64,000 nucleotides of DNA from an uncultured Pseudomonas sp. (GTDB lineage: Bacteria; Pseudomonadota; Gammaproteobacteria; Pseudomonadales; Pseudomonadaceae). The notes under the pieces were generated by a model. The model was given only the letters and a program-made list of their open reading frames with translations, was not told the origin of the DNA and ran no database searches. Shown one piece after another: positions 1 through 8,322 of the stretch; position 1 is the first letter of the stretch; the number at the start of each line of letters is the position of its first letter. Where the stretch lies: assembly GCF_946886105.1 (NCBI RefSeq), contig NZ_CAMPHV010000018.1, positions 1-64,000 on the forward strand, in the 5' to 3' direction. Position numbers and translations under genes: made by a program.

Positions 1-544
1 CATGACTAGCTCTAATGGAACTACATGGACTATCCGAACGAGTGCCGCCGATAACCAGTGGACATCGGTAGCCTGGTCGCCATCTCTTAGTTTGTTCGTG
101 GCTGTGGCCACCACCGGCACTGGCAACCGGGTCATGACTAGCTCTAATGGAACTACATGGACTATCCGAACGAGTGCCGCCGATAACAACTGGTTCGGAG
201 TCACCTGGTCACCGGAGTTATCGCTCTTTGTGGCGGTCTCGCTTACCGGCACCGGCAACAGGGTCATGACCAGCCCAGATGGCATCAACTGGACGATTCG
301 CACTACGCCGGCAGATAACAACTGGATTAACGTTTGCTGGTCGCCGGAAGGGGCGCTCTTTGTGGCGGTCTCGCTCACCGGCACCGGCAACAGGGTCATG
401 ACCAGCCCAGATGGCATCAACTGGACTATCCGAACGAGTGCCGCCGATAACAACTGGCGATGCGCCGCGTGGTCACCCGGTCTAAGTCAGTTTGTTGCCG
501 TAGCTATCACTGGAACTGGCGATCGCGTGATGACCAGCCTGTAG
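1..544 (+). CDS. Phage/tailocin tail-associated repeat protein, C-terminal part (cut by window edge)
   Basis: The reading frame is open at the left edge, so the true start lies outside the window; the ATG at 2 is an internal repeat residue. The visible 180 residues are four copies of a 44-residue (132-bp) unit, starting at 2, 134, 266 and 398, and a fifth unit that stops after five codons (TAG 542-544). Each unit carries an N-G-x-x-W-T-I-R-T core, a D-N-x-W step, a W-S-P motif and a T-G-T-G-x-R-V end. Repeats of this beta-rich look are common in tail fibres and tail-associated proteins. The lysis genes follow directly, which supports a tail gene. The specific protein (fibre, fibre chaperone or receptor-binding) is not recognised. 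Confidence 0.6.
   Translation, partial: MTSSNGTTWTIRTSAADNQWTSVAWSPSLSLFVAVATTGTGNRVMTSSNGTTWTIRTSAADNNWFGVTWSPELSLFVAVSLTGTGNRVMTSPDGINWTIRTTPADNNWINVCWSPEGALFVAVSLTGTGNRVMTSPDGINWTIRTSAADNNWRCAAWSPGLSQFVAVAITGTGDRVMTSL
2..541 (+). repeat. Tandem 132-bp coding repeat, about 4.1 copies
   Basis: Units begin at 2, 134, 266, 398 and 530. Neighbouring units share long identical DNA tracts, so the array is recent or kept homogeneous by recombination. It can expand or contract in whole 44-codon steps without breaking the frame. Confidence 0.9.
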
Positions 545-554
545 CAAAAACCAC

Positions 555-579
555 AGCCCGCCACGTGCGGGCTTTTTGT
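555..579 (+). terminator. Intrinsic terminator after the tail gene
   Basis: Inverted repeat AGCCCGC (555-561) / GCGGGCT (567-573) with a 5-base loop and a run of five T. It lies between the tail gene stop (544) and the endolysin start (595). Confidence 0.75.
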
Positions 580-594
580 TGCCTGGAGAAAAGT

Positions 595-1032
595 ATGAGT
601 CAGCGTGAGCGTGACATTGATGTGCTTGCCCGCACGATCTGGGGCGAGGCCCGCGGCGAAGGCCTGGCCGGGCAGATTGCTGTGGGCTGGTGCATCCGCA
701 ACAGGGTTGAGACTGACCTGCGTGGTGACGGTAAGCCGGATTGGTGGGGGGAGGGGTATGAAGGCGTCTGCAAAGCCAAGTGGCAGTTCAGCTGCTGGAA
801 CCTCAATGACCCGAACTCGGCTTACCTGCGTGGCGAGAAGCAGATCCCGGCAGCTCAATTCATCCAGTGTCGTGAGGCAGCCATTGCCGTTGTCGATGGC
901 CATCAGCCTGACCCTACTGGCCGCGCCACTCACTACTACTCGACCACCATGAAAACCCCACCACCATGGGCGAAGGCCGCAACACGCACCTGCAAGATCG
1001 GCCGGCACATCTTTTTCAAGGACGTGCCGTAA
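595..1032 (+). CDS. Cell wall hydrolase, SleB/Hydrolase_2 type (phage endolysin)
   Basis: A 145-residue soluble protein without a signal peptide. The N-terminal pattern D-V-L-A-R-T-I-W-G-E-A-R-G-E-G is the hallmark of the SleB-like hydrolase family, with the Glu of W-G-E-A the likely catalytic acid; a C-terminal H-Y-Y-S motif also fits. Such enzymes cut peptidoglycan and serve as endolysins in Pseudomonas prophages and tailocins. I chose ATG 595 because GGAGAAA stands just upstream; a longer frame from 460 would run through the terminator. The stop overlaps the next start (TAATG, 1030-1034), so endolysin and Rz are coupled. No holin is seen in the window; it may lie further left. Confidence 0.85.
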   Translation: MSQRERDIDVLARTIWGEARGEGLAGQIAVGWCIRNRVETDLRGDGKPDWWGEGYEGVCKAKWQFSCWNLNDPNSAYLRGEKQIPAAQFIQCREAAIAVVDGHQPDPTGRATHYYSTTMKTPPPWAKAATRTCKIGRHIFFKDVP

Positions 1033-1544
1033 TGGCCGCCTGGTTGAAGCTGGTCCCGTCCTGGGCGTGGTGGGTCTTGGCACTGCTTGCCGTTGGCGGG
1101 GTGCAGCAGCTGCGCGTTGCCGGTGCCCAGGTGCAGGCTGCTGGCGCTGTGGCCTCCCTGGCCGGCTACAAAACCGAGGTGAGCGAGCGTGACCGCAAGG
1201 CAGCGCTGGCCGCCTTGCAGGAAACAAAGCGCCGCATGGCGGCAATAGATGAGGTGCAGAAGGATGCCGAACAACAACTGGAAGCTGCCCGAGCTGATGC
1301 TGCTGGTGCTGGTGCTGCCCTTGAGCGCCTGCAACAGCGCCTTACCGCTGCCGAACAACGCAGCCGAGCAGCCGGCAACACCATCACTACCCAGCTCGGC
1401 CAGGCAGCAGAATCCGCCGCCAGAGTGCGTGCCGAGCTGCTCGGCGGGATGGGAAAGATGGCTGGACTCTATGCTGACCAAGCCGACCGAAGCCGAATAG
1501 CTGGCACGGCTTGTGAGCGATCGTATGATGCGCTTAGTCCGTAG
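1032..1544 (+). CDS. Rz-like inner-membrane spanin (DUF2514-type lysis protein)
   Basis: A 170-residue protein with one N-terminal membrane segment (about residues 8-24, W-A-W-W-V-L-A-L-L-A-V), then a long Ala/Glu/Gln-rich, heptad-like helix to about residue 140. This is the layout of an i-spanin: anchored in the inner membrane with a periplasmic coiled coil. The start overlaps the endolysin stop. A complete Rz1-like frame is nested in it in another frame. The 3' end overlaps the converging gene (stop 1534) by 11 bp. The DUF2514 assignment is from general resemblance. Confidence 0.75.
   Translation: MAAWLKLVPSWAWWVLALLAVGGVQQLRVAGAQVQAAGAVASLAGYKTEVSERDRKAALAALQETKRRMAAIDEVQKDAEQQLEAARADAAGAGAALERLQQRLTAAEQRSRAAGNTITTQLGQAAESAARVRAELLGGMGKMAGLYADQADRSRIAGTACERSYDALSP
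1264..1500 (+). CDS. Rz1-like outer-membrane lipoprotein spanin, nested in Rz
   Basis: Lies wholly inside the Rz-like gene in a different frame. From ATG 1264 it encodes 78 residues: a short N-region, a hydrophobic stretch L-M-L-L-V-L-V-L-P, and a lipobox L-S-A-C for signal peptidase II. The mature part is short and proline-rich (P-A-T-P-S-L-P, N-P-P-P-E). This is the known Rz1 architecture: an o-spanin that bridges to Rz to fuse inner and outer membranes in lysis. An alternative start at ATG 1249 adds five residues. AAGG just upstream of 1264 may be its ribosome binding site. Confidence 0.72.
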   Translation: MPNNNWKLPELMLLVLVLPLSACNSALPLPNNAAEQPATPSLPSSARQQNPPPECVPSCSAGWERWLDSMLTKPTEAE

Positions 1545-1911
1545 CGGTCAGCAGTCGATTGATGGCAGCCGTTGCAGTCTCACCGCGGGACTCAAGTTCT
1601 GCCAGCGCAGCAGCGGCCGCAGGGGTCAGGCGGATGCCGTATAGCTTGCGGCCGCCCTGATTGATCAACCGCGCGTCATGGGAATTGACGCGCTCCGCGG
1701 TGCTCTTTGGCGAGCATGGAGTGAACAGCACGTTAATAAGGTTAGCGCTTTGCTGGAGCGGTTCACCTTCCATCCAGTTCAGCATCACGGTGCCGCTAAC
1801 AATGGTGTATGTGCCGTCACTATTTTCGATCACCTCCGTTCCCCTCTTGAGGTGGCAGAGTTGATTGCCGACATAGCCCTTGATATCCCGCGGAGCCTTG
1901 ATGGTAGTCAC
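1534..1911 (-). CDS. Hypothetical phage-region protein
   Basis: 125 residues from a GTG start at 1911, chosen because AAGGAGAGG stands directly before it; a longer frame would reach 1965 without such a site. The N-terminal part (K-A-P-R-D-I-K-G-Y-V) looks like a small beta domain. The C-terminal 40 residues (Y-G-I-R-L-T-P, A-A-L-A-E-L, A-I-N-R-L-L) look like a short helical, RHH-like or coiled segment. No family recognised. It follows the gene ending at 1923 by 11 bp, so both probably form one leftward unit from the promoter near 2180. Confidence 0.55.
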   Translation of the reverse strand: MTTIKAPRDIKGYVGNQLCHLKRGTEVIENSDGTYTIVSGTVMLNWMEGEPLQQSANLINVLFTPCSPKSTAERVNSHDARLINQGGRKLYGIRLTPAAAAALAELESRGETATAAINRLLTATD

Positions 1912-1922
1912 ATGCCTCTCCT

Positions 1923-2129
1923 TTAGATGTCGCCACCATGGGAAATACGATCGCCATCGTTCCAATCGCGCATCGCTTTATTCGCAGCATCCGCAATGCG
2001 TTGTGCGATTTCTTTTGATTTGCGATTGCATTCAATTTTCCCGTAGGGGTCGCGAACATCAAAACCGCCGTCTGCGTTTTCGATTATGGAGAAAACGCCA
2101 GATGCTTTCAGATTGCACGTGATGGTCAT
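1923..2129 (-). CDS. Small hypothetical phage-region protein
   Basis: 68 residues: a two-stranded N-terminal half (F-S-I-I-E-N-A-D-G-G-F-D-V-R-D-P-Y-G) and a helical C-terminal half (I-A-Q-R-I-A-D-A-A-N-K-A). It resembles the many small accessory proteins of Pseudomonas prophages, but I do not recognise a named family. GGAG stands about ten bases upstream of the ATG. First gene of the leftward pair next to the palindromic operator. Confidence 0.5.
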   Translation of the reverse strand: MTITCNLKASGVFSIIENADGGFDVRDPYGKIECNRKSKEIAQRIADAANKAMRDWNDGDRISHGGDI

Positions 2130-2521
2130 TTCTTCTACTCCGAGGGGTTGGCGTTCTGCCTTCCATGGGTCTTAATATAATAGCGTTAGTTAACTAACGC
2201 AATGTTGCAGGGTTACCGCTTGTCGGGATTTATATTCGCGCCCAGGACGGGCATGGAAGGGGAAAATCTGCTGTCTAATACTGCCTCGGCCTATCTCGCC
2301 ATTGTTGGGCTGAAGACGCGCTATCAGGCAGTTTCGTTTTAGACGGTTGCCGTATGCGGTCCAGTTGTGGCGCCGCTTGCGGCGGTTTAAGTCATGTACT
2401 GCTGCATCATCGGCGTGTGAGAACTGAGGTCGCTTTGGCTCATCGTTTTAACTGTCCGGCTGAATCGCAAAAGCGCCTAGTGTACGGTATCCCCCTGGTA
2501 GGCTTTAACCCCGGAGTGCAG
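2130..2521. other. Gene-free junction between phage cluster and pncC
   Basis: 391 bp holding the palindromic operator (2183-2200) and, to the right, no convincing gene. A rightward frame open from 2354 into pncC has no fitting start. This should contain the boundary of the phage-type insertion; I see no direct repeat that marks an attachment site, and the left end is outside the window. Confidence 0.6.
2174..2202 (-). promoter_or_regulatory. Leftward sigma70 promoter with an 18-bp perfect palindrome in the spacer
   Basis: Reading leftwards, TTGCGT (2202-2197) and TATATT (2179-2174) are spaced by 17 bases. The spacer and -35 are overlapped by the perfect palindrome GCGTTAGTTAACTAACGC (2183-2200). 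A dimeric repressor bound there would block the promoter of the gene starting at 2129. This is what one expects of a prophage or tailocin regulator operator; the regulator itself is not in the window. Confidence 0.55.
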
Positions 2522-3034
2522 ATGATCGTCAATGAACAGGACCTGACCCGTTTGGCGGCCGAGTTGGGGCGGCAATTGCTCAGCGCCAAGGCGCAGGTGA
2601 GCACTGCGGAGTCCTGTACCGGTGGTGGGATCGCCGAGGCGATTACCCGGATTCCCGGAAGCTCGGCCTGGTTCGAGGCCGGCTATGTCACCTATTCCAA
2701 TGCGCAGAAAACCAAGCAATTGGCGGTGCCGTCGCAGTTGTTCGGCCAGGTCGGTGCGGTTAGTCGCGAGGTGGTCGAGGCCATGGTGCGTGGCGCTCAG
2801 GCGCAGAGCGGGGCGCGCTATGCGGTGGCGGTCAGTGGCGTGGCGGGGCCGGACGGCGGGTCGCCGGAGAAGCCGGTGGGCACCGTCTGGTTGGCCTGGG
2901 GCGATGGCGAGCAGTTGTTCAGCGAGCGGTGCCTCTTCCCCGGCGATCGAACAGAGGTTCGCCGACAAACGGTCGAGGCCGCTCTGGCGGGGCTGTTGCG
3001 CCTGATCGCGCAAGAAAATCCAAATGCGGGGTAG
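2522..3034 (+). CDS. pncC: CinA C-terminal domain protein, nicotinamide-nucleotide amidase (PncC)
   Basis: 170 residues, the length of a stand-alone CinA C-terminal domain. Hallmarks are T-A-E-S-C-T-G-G (residues 29-36), the P-G-S-S-A-W-F turn, Y-x-T-Y-S-N and S-G-x-A-G-P-D-G-G-S-P-E-K-P-V-G-T-V. The family deamidates nicotinamide mononucleotide to nicotinate mononucleotide in pyridine nucleotide salvage. I place the start at ATG 2522 with CGGAG upstream; the frame is open from 2354 but only the shorter form matches the family. recA follows 90 bp later, the usual Pseudomonas order cinA-recA-recX. Confidence 0.92.
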   Translation: MIVNEQDLTRLAAELGRQLLSAKAQVSTAESCTGGGIAEAITRIPGSSAWFEAGYVTYSNAQKTKQLAVPSQLFGQVGAVSREVVEAMVRGAQAQSGARYAVAVSGVAGPDGGSPEKPVGTVWLAWGDGEQLFSERCLFPGDRTEVRRQTVEAALAGLLRLIAQENPNAG

Positions 3035-3043
3035 GCGGGCGAC

Positions 3044-3079
3044 TTGCCCTGTGGAATAATACTGGCTACATATACAGTT
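3044..3079 (+). promoter_or_regulatory. recA promoter with LexA (SOS) box
   Basis: TTGCCC (3044-3049), 17-base spacer, TACATA (3067-3072). Overlapping the -10 is CTGGCTACATATACAG (3062-3077), a CTG-N10-CAG LexA box that fits the gamma-proteobacterial consensus. RecA-driven LexA cleavage would induce recA. Confidence 0.88.
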
Positions 3080-3124
3080 GTTGATGGCCGCTAGCAGGCC
3101 CTTCTCTATTACGTGAGGACTTAA

Positions 3125-4168
3125 ATGGACGAGAATAAGAAGCGCGCCTTGGCGGCAGCCTTGGGCCAGATCGAAAAGCAGTTCGGCAAGGGCGCGGTCA
3201 TGCGCATGGGCGATCACGACCGTCAGGCGATTCCGGCCATCTCCACCGGCTCTCTCGGTCTGGACATCGCGCTGGGCATCGGCGGCTTGCCAAAAGGCCG
3301 GATCGTCGAGATCTACGGACCGGAGTCCTCCGGTAAAACCACCCTGACCTTGTCGGTCATCGCCGAAGCGCAGAAGCTCGGCGCGACCTGCGCCTTCGTC
3401 GACGCCGAGCATGCGCTCGATCCGGAGTACGCCGGCAAACTGGGCGTGAATGTCGACGATCTGCTGGTGTCGCAGCCGGACACCGGCGAACAAGCCCTGG
3501 AAATCACCGACATGCTGGTGCGCTCCAACGCCATCGACGTGATCGTCGTCGACTCCGTGGCGGCCTTGGTGCCGAAGGCGGAAATCGAAGGCGAAATGGG
3601 CGACATGCACGTGGGCCTGCAAGCGCGCTTGATGTCCCAGGCGCTGCGCAAGATCACCGGCAACATCAAGAACGCCAACTGCTTGGTGATTTTCATCAAC
3701 CAGATCCGTATGAAGATCGGTGTGATGTTCGGCAGCCCGGAAACCACTACCGGTGGTAACGCGCTGAAGTTCTACGCCTCGGTTCGCCTGGACATCCGCC
3801 GCACCGGCGCGGTGAAGGAAGGCGACGAAGTGGTCGGCAGCGAAACCCGGGTCAAGGTCGTGAAGAACAAGGTGGCGCCGCCATTCCGCCAGGCCGAGTT
3901 CCAGATCCTCTACGGCAAGGGCATCTACCGCAATGGCGAGATCATCGACCTCGGCGTGCAACTGGGGCTGCTGGAAAAATCCGGTGCCTGGTACAGCTAC
4001 CAGGGCAACAAGATCGGTCAGGGCAAGGCCAACTCGGCCAAGTACCTGGAAGACAACCCCGAAGTCGCACGCACCATCGAAGGCTTGATCCGTGAGAAGT
4101 TGCTGGTCGTTAGCCCGACGGTCAAGGCCAATTCGACTGCCGACGATCTGGCTGACGCCGACGCCTGA
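3125..4168 (+). CDS. recA: Recombinase RecA
   Basis: 347 residues, full length. Walker A G-P-E-S-S-G-K-T at 65-72, the L2/MAW-type region, [14 protein letters not shown] and the acidic C-terminal tail (D-D-L-A-D-A-D-A) are all present. RecA binds single-stranded DNA, performs strand exchange, and as a filament triggers LexA self-cleavage. Controlled by the LexA box at 3062-3077. recX begins 11 bp after the stop. The intact active protein matters for the integron: the integrase in this window also carries a LexA box. Confidence 0.99.
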   Translation: MDENKKRALAAALGQIEKQFGKGAVMRMGDHDRQAIPAISTGSLGLDIALGIGGLPKGRIVEIYGPESSGKTTLTLSVIAEAQKLGATCAFVDAEHALDPEYAGKLGVNVDDLLVSQPDTGEQALEITDMLVRSNAIDVIVVDSVAALVPKAEIEGEMGDMHVGLQARLMSQALRKITGNIKNANCLVIFINQIRMKIGVMFGSPETTTGGNALKFYASVRLDIRRTGAVKEGDEVVGSETRVKVVKNKVAPPFRQAEFQILYGKGIYRNGEIIDLGVQLGLLEKSGAWYSYQGNKIGQGKANSAKYLEDNPEVARTIEGLIREKLLVVSPTVKANSTADDLADADA

Positions 4169-4179
4169 TCCCCGCGCCC

Positions 4180-4644
4180 ATGTCCATTGTTCTGGATAAC
4201 CCCGTCGCGGTGCGGCGGGCGGCCATGGATCTGCTGGCGCGGCGCGAGCATGGACGGGTCGAGTTGGCCCGCAAGTTACGCAAGCGTGGCGCTGCCGACG
4301 ATTTGATCGAAACGGCCCTCGAGTGTTTGGCACAAGAGGGCTTGCTGTCCGAGTCGCGCTATTTGGAGAGTTTTGTCAGTTATCGCGCGCGCGCCGGTTA
4401 TGGACCGTTGCGCATCCGTGAAGAGCTGACGCAGCGTGGTCTGCCCCGTGCGGATATCGAGCAGGCGCTATGTGACAGCGGCATCGATTGGCGGGAGCAA
4501 TTGGAAGCGACCTGGCGCCGTAAATATGCCGGACAGCTGCCGGGCGACGCCAGGGAGCGGGCGCAGCAAGGGCGCTTCCTCAGTTACCGTGGTTATCCGC
4601 TGGATTTGATAGGGCGTTTGCTGCGCGGTATCGACATCGACTGA
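4180..4644 (+). CDS. recX: Regulatory protein RecX
   Basis: 154 residues, all-helical, with three RecX repeats: [15 protein letters not shown] near the N-terminus, a middle repeat with G-P-L-R-I-R-E-E-L and a third with [10 protein letters not shown]. RecX binds RecA filaments and limits their activity. It begins 11 bp after recA and is probably co-transcribed and SOS-induced. A strong terminator follows. Confidence 0.97.
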   Translation: MSIVLDNPVAVRRAAMDLLARREHGRVELARKLRKRGAADDLIETALECLAQEGLLSESRYLESFVSYRARAGYGPLRIREELTQRGLPRADIEQALCDSGIDWREQLEATWRRKYAGQLPGDARERAQQGRFLSYRGYPLDLIGRLLRGIDID

Positions 4645-4654
4645 TTTCCCCTTT

Positions 4655-4686
4655 AAGCCCACAGCGCAAGCGGTGGGCTTTCTTTT
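4655..4686 (+). terminator. Intrinsic terminator after recX
   Basis: Stem AAGCCCAC (4655-4662) / GTGGGCTT (4673-4680), 10-base loop, then TCTTTT. Confidence 0.85.
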
Positions 4687-4699
4687 AGGCTCTGTCCCA

Positions 4700-5345
4700 A
4701 TCATGTATTGCGGGCGGCTTTTGTAGGGTGGGTTAGTGGCGCGGAACCGGGTTGGCGAAGTAACTGCGGGATCTGTGCGCCACGTAACCCACCAAGCGGT
4801 CTTCGGACTGGTCCCGCTGGTGGGTTACGGCGCCACTGATTAAGCACCGACAGATAGCCCGTCGTGAATGCCTGCGGTTGGCAGGAGGCCCGACCTCGGG
4901 GCGAGCTTTTCGCTGTAAATCAAGCAATCGGTCGGCAGCCCTGCGGGCTGCATTCGCCGCGGGGGCGCGCCTCCTACAGGGCGTAGCTGCATGCAACACA
5001 TGGCTACATAGCCTTCTTTATGCGGCCTTTGGTGGCGTTCCTCTGGGTTTATATCGCTAGCGAGTTGGCTCCTTCCAAGGCAATTTCTACAGCATATGCG
5101 TCCGTTATAGCCGGCGAAATCCGGTTCTTGCGTAATCCCCCCGGGATTGCGCCAAGGCTTATCTGGGCTACGGAAGCCATGGTTGTGCCCTGCGAGCACA
5201 TGTTGTTTCGTAGCCCGGATGCAATCCGGGGCGCGGTCTGTGCGGCGACAGGATAATCCGATCACATCCGGCTTATAGAGTAGCGCTCTCGTAGGAACGC
5301 CTTGGCATTGAAATTGTGCGGGCGGCAGAGATCCTGTTTAAGCCG
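4700..5345. repeat. Gene-free region with REP-type hairpins
   Basis: About 650 bp without a convincing gene. It holds an inverted repeat built on GGGTGGGTTAGTGGCGC / GCGCCACGTAACCCACC (about 4723-4790) with a further half copy near 4820, a palindromic block around 5120-5180, and the Pseudomonas motif GTAGCCCGGATGCAATCCGG near 5211-5230. These look like REP/BIME elements between recX and the LOG gene, which converge here. Confidence 0.7.
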
Positions 5346-5350
5346 CTGTG

Positions 5351-6430
5351 TTAGCTATTGCCCGCCCAGTTCTGCGGCAGATTGAGGAAATCCACCAGCT
5401 CTCGCAGGCGACCATGGTCGCGGGCATTGAAGTGGAAGGCCAGGCGCGTCATATCGCGAAACTCCGGTTCGTCGTTTTCCGCTTCACAGCAAGGCTGTTG
5501 CTGGTAGCTGCCGCTCAGGCACAAGTCGGCGAACTCTTTGTCGAGGGTCTGTAAGGCGCCATCGTGCAGGGGATGGGTCATACGGATCAGCAGGTTGCCG
5601 TTGAGCCAGCGCGTGGAATGAAAGTTGCGGTAGAAGCGGGCGATTTCCTCACCTGCCTCTTCGGCGCTGTGGACCAGACGCATCAGCTGCATATCGCTGG
5701 GCAGAATGTAGTGTCGGCCCTGAAGTTGTTCGCGGATAAAGCGCAGCGCCTCCTGCCAATAGGTGCTGTCGGGTTCGTCGAGCAAAATGATCGGCACCAG
5801 CGGGCTTTTGCCGGTTTGGATCAGGGTCAGGACTTCCAATGCCTCGTCCAGGGTGCCGAAGCCGCCGGGGCAGAACACCAGAGCATCGGCTTCCTTGACG
5901 AAGAACAGCTTGCGCAGAAAGAAGAAATGGAAGGACAGCAGATTGTCGGTGCCGCCGACGATGGGATTGGCCTTTTGCTCGAAGGGCAGGGTGATGTTGA
6001 AACCCAGGCTGTTGTCCCGCCCCGCGCCTTCATGGGCCGCGTTCATGATGCCGCCACCGGCGCCGGTGATCACCATAAGGTCGAGCCGTGCCAGGACTTC
6101 GCCCAATTCGCGGGCCAGGCTATAGGACGGATGCTCTCTGGGCGTGCGCGCCGAACCGAATACGGTGACTTTGCGTCGGCGCTTGAATTGCTCCAGGGTA
6201 CTGAAGGCGTGCTCCATTTCACGCAAGGTCTGCAGCATGATCTTGGCGTCCCAGCGATTGCGGTCGGCCTGGGCCATACGTGCCACCGTAGTCAGCATGT
6301 CGCGATAGAGCGGCGTATTGGGGCTTTCCGGCGGAGCGACCAAAGCGACCAGCTCGGCTATCTTGCTGCCCAGGTCGATAGCGCTGGTTTGTACGTGCCG
6401 GGATAGATAATCGTCTGCTTCATAGGGCAT
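5351..6430 (-). CDS. LOG family protein (TIGR00730-type Rossmann fold, nucleotide phosphoribohydrolase-like)
   Basis: 359 residues. The core carries F-G-S-A-R (91-95), G-A-G-G-G-I-M (123-129) and the family signature P-G-G-F-G-T-L-D-E (188-196), where the Glu is catalytic in LOG enzymes. Known members release the base from nucleoside 5'-monophosphates (cytokinin-type or related). This protein is longer than plant-like LOGs: about 80 helical residues precede the core and about 110 follow it, as in the long PpnN-like class (inference). GGAGACG precedes the ATG. The substrate is not shown by sequence. Confidence 0.85.
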   Translation of the reverse strand: MPYEADDYLSRHVQTSAIDLGSKIAELVALVAPPESPNTPLYRDMLTTVARMAQADRNRWDAKIMLQTLREMEHAFSTLEQFKRRRKVTVFGSARTPREHPSYSLARELGEVLARLDLMVITGAGGGIMNAAHEGAGRDNSLGFNITLPFEQKANPIVGGTDNLLSFHFFFLRKLFFVKEADALVFCPGGFGTLDEALEVLTLIQTGKSPLVPIILLDEPDSTYWQEALRFIREQLQGRHYILPSDMQLMRLVHSAEEAGEEIARFYRNFHSTRWLNGNLLIRMTHPLHDGALQTLDKEFADLCLSGSYQQQPCCEAENDEPEFRDMTRLAFHFNARDHGRLRELVDFLNLPQNWAGNS

Positions 6431-6588
6431 ACAACGTCTCCTTCTGATGCCGGCCGGGCATGTGCAATAGCGAGCCCAGCCTTGCTATGAGTATGGCTGG
6501 GCTCCTGCGCAGTGGTGGAAATAGTCGTACGGCCGGATCGAGTCCGTGGTTTATATCGCCGCCTTGGTTTCGACGAGCCTCCGCTTAG

Positions 6589-6786
6589 CAGGCCGTTGAA
6601 AAACTACCTACGTTGGCCCTCTTGATAAAAGAAAGGGGCGTTAAAAACAGGCTCGGATGCGAGCCCAGTCGGAATGCTCATTTACAGCAGTAAAGTCGCC
6701 CGCGACTCCGACCGTTCCTCGCCTGTTTTTGTGGGGCCGCCATCGGTATTGTCTTGCCTGCCTCGCCTACGTTTTTCAACGGCCTG
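6589..6786. mobile_element. MITE copy 1 (CAGGCCGTTGAAAAAC ends, TTAG target duplication)
   Basis: 198 bp bounded by CAGGCCGTTGAAAAAC and its inverse, flanked on both sides by TTAG (6585-6588 and 6787-6790). The right TTAG supplies the stop codon (TAA) of the leftward gene ending at 6787. Inside are the sub-terminal inverted AAAAACAGGC / GCCTGTTTTT blocks shared with the other copies, plus about 58 extra bp compared with copies 2 and 3. No coding capacity. Confidence 0.82.
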
Positions 6787-8190
6787 TTAGAGGGCGATTT
6801 GCTCGCCGGGTTCTGGAATGTTGGCGATCCAATTCAGGCGCTCGCGCAACGCCTGTTGCAGGACCTGCATTTTTTCCAGTTCGCCATGCACCAGGTACAG
6901 CTCCGGGCGATGCTCGAAATGGCTGGCCCAGTCGAGCAATTGTGACTGCCCGGCATGGGCGGAAAAGCCGCCGAGCGTGTGAATCTTGGCTTTTACCGCT
7001 ATCCGTTGGTGCAGCATCTTCACCGTGTCGGCGCCATCGACAATCGCCCGGCCCGGCGTGCCCCTGGCCTGGAAGCCGGGGAACACCACATGGCATTCGC
7101 TACGCCAGAGGTTGTGTTTGAAATGATGGGCGATACGTCCGCCGGTGCACATGCCGCTGCCGGCGATGATGATCGCACCGCTTTTGATCCTATTGATCGC
7201 CATGGAGTCCTCCGGGGAGGGAGTGCAGCGCAGGATGGGCAGCCAATCTTCGATGCGTTTGACGTTCTTGGCATCCAGCAAGGCCCGGTCCTCCGAGTTG
7301 AACTGGTGCTGGAAGCGCGAATAGATGGCGTTGGCGCGGATCGCCATGGGGCTGTCGAGAAACACCGCTTGCTGCGGCAGACGACCTTCCTGATAGAAGC
7401 GTCCGAGGTAGAAAATCAGATCCTGGGTGCGGCCGACGGCGAATGAGGGGATCAACACGTTACCGCCATCGCGGTGGGCTTGTTGCAGGATGTCCGCCAG
7501 TTCGTCGAGGGTTTCCTCGCCGCAGCGGTGATCGCGGTCACCATAGGTGGATTCGAGCAGCAGCACATCCGCACGGCTGAGGTTGCTGGGGTTATGCATC
7601 AACGGCGAGCAGGTATTGCCCAGGTCGCCGGAGAACACCAGGTGGCGGGTCAGGTGATGGTCCTGGATTTCCAGCTCGACGATCGCCGAACCGAGAATAT
7701 GCCCGGCATCGTGGAAGGTCACCTGCACCCCGGTGGCCACCTCTTGCACCGCGGTATAGGCCACGGGCCGGCACTGTTTGAGCGTCTGTTCGGCATCGGC
7801 AATGGTGTACAGCGGCGCGATAGGCGGCTTGCCGAGGCGTGCGCGCCATTTGTTTTCCCACTCGGCGTCCTTTTCCTGAATGAAGGCGGCGTCGAGCAAC
7901 ATCAATTCCATCAGCTCGCAGCTGGCCTCGGTGGCGAAGATCGGCCCGCGATAGCCGGCGCTGACCAGCTTGGGCAGCAGACCGGTGTGGTCGATATGCG
8001 CATGGGAGATCACCACGGCATCCAGGCTTTGCGGGTCGAAGGCAAAGGCGCTGCGATTGCCTTCCTCCTCCTCACGGCGGCCCTGACGCATGCCGCAATC
8101 GAGCAGCACTTTGGCGCCGTCGCGGCTTTCGATCAGGTAGCAAGACCCCGTCACTTGTTGAATGGCGCCAAGAAAGCTGAGTAAGGCCAT
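6787..8190 (-). CDS. Beta-CASP metallo-beta-lactamase fold RNase-like protein
   Basis: 467 residues. H-A-H-I-D-H-T-G at 63-70 is the metallo-beta-lactamase metal site; S-G-D-L-G, E-S-T-Y-G-D-R and P-S-F-A-V-G-R-T-Q form the beta-CASP part; S-G-M-C-T-G-G-R-I and the C-terminal H-T-L-G-G-F-S-A-H-A-G-Q are the RNA-specificity domain. Such proteins are zinc-dependent ribonucleases related to CPSF-73. The start ATG 8190 has AAGGA upstream; the frame stays open to 9177 only as a shadow of the divergent neighbour. Its stop codon lies in the target duplication of MITE copy 1. Confidence 0.9.
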   Translation of the reverse strand: MALLSFLGAIQQVTGSCYLIESRDGAKVLLDCGMRQGRREEEEGNRSAFAFDPQSLDAVVISHAHIDHTGLLPKLVSAGYRGPIFATEASCELMELMLLDAAFIQEKDAEWENKWRARLGKPPIAPLYTIADAEQTLKQCRPVAYTAVQEVATGVQVTFHDAGHILGSAIVELEIQDHHLTRHLVFSGDLGNTCSPLMHNPSNLSRADVLLLESTYGDRDHRCGEETLDELADILQQAHRDGGNVLIPSFAVGRTQDLIFYLGRFYQEGRLPQQAVFLDSPMAIRANAIYSRFQHQFNSEDRALLDAKNVKRIEDWLPILRCTPSPEDSMAINRIKSGAIIIAGSGMCTGGRIAHHFKHNLWRSECHVVFPGFQARGTPGRAIVDGADTVKMLHQRIAVKAKIHTLGGFSAHAGQSQLLDWASHFEHRPELYLVHGELEKMQVLQQALRERLNWIANIPEPGEQIAL

Positions 8191-8322
8191 AGCTGAAATC
8201 CTTTTAATAACGGCAAGGTTTTTTGCAGATTGCCGGATTTTTGGGTCATAGACCTTGATGCAGGTCAGCGTGACCACGGCGCGGCCCGCCCTAGACTGAG
8301 ACACTTCAGAAGGAGCCAGCCC

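Noticed and set aside
460..594. Longer endolysin start at 460
   Set aside because: It would run through the tail gene and its terminator; ATG 595 has a ribosome site and fits the family.
2477..4333. 618-codon open frame on the minus strand over pncC and recA
   Set aside because: Opposite to the certain recA gene; an effect of high GC codon bias.
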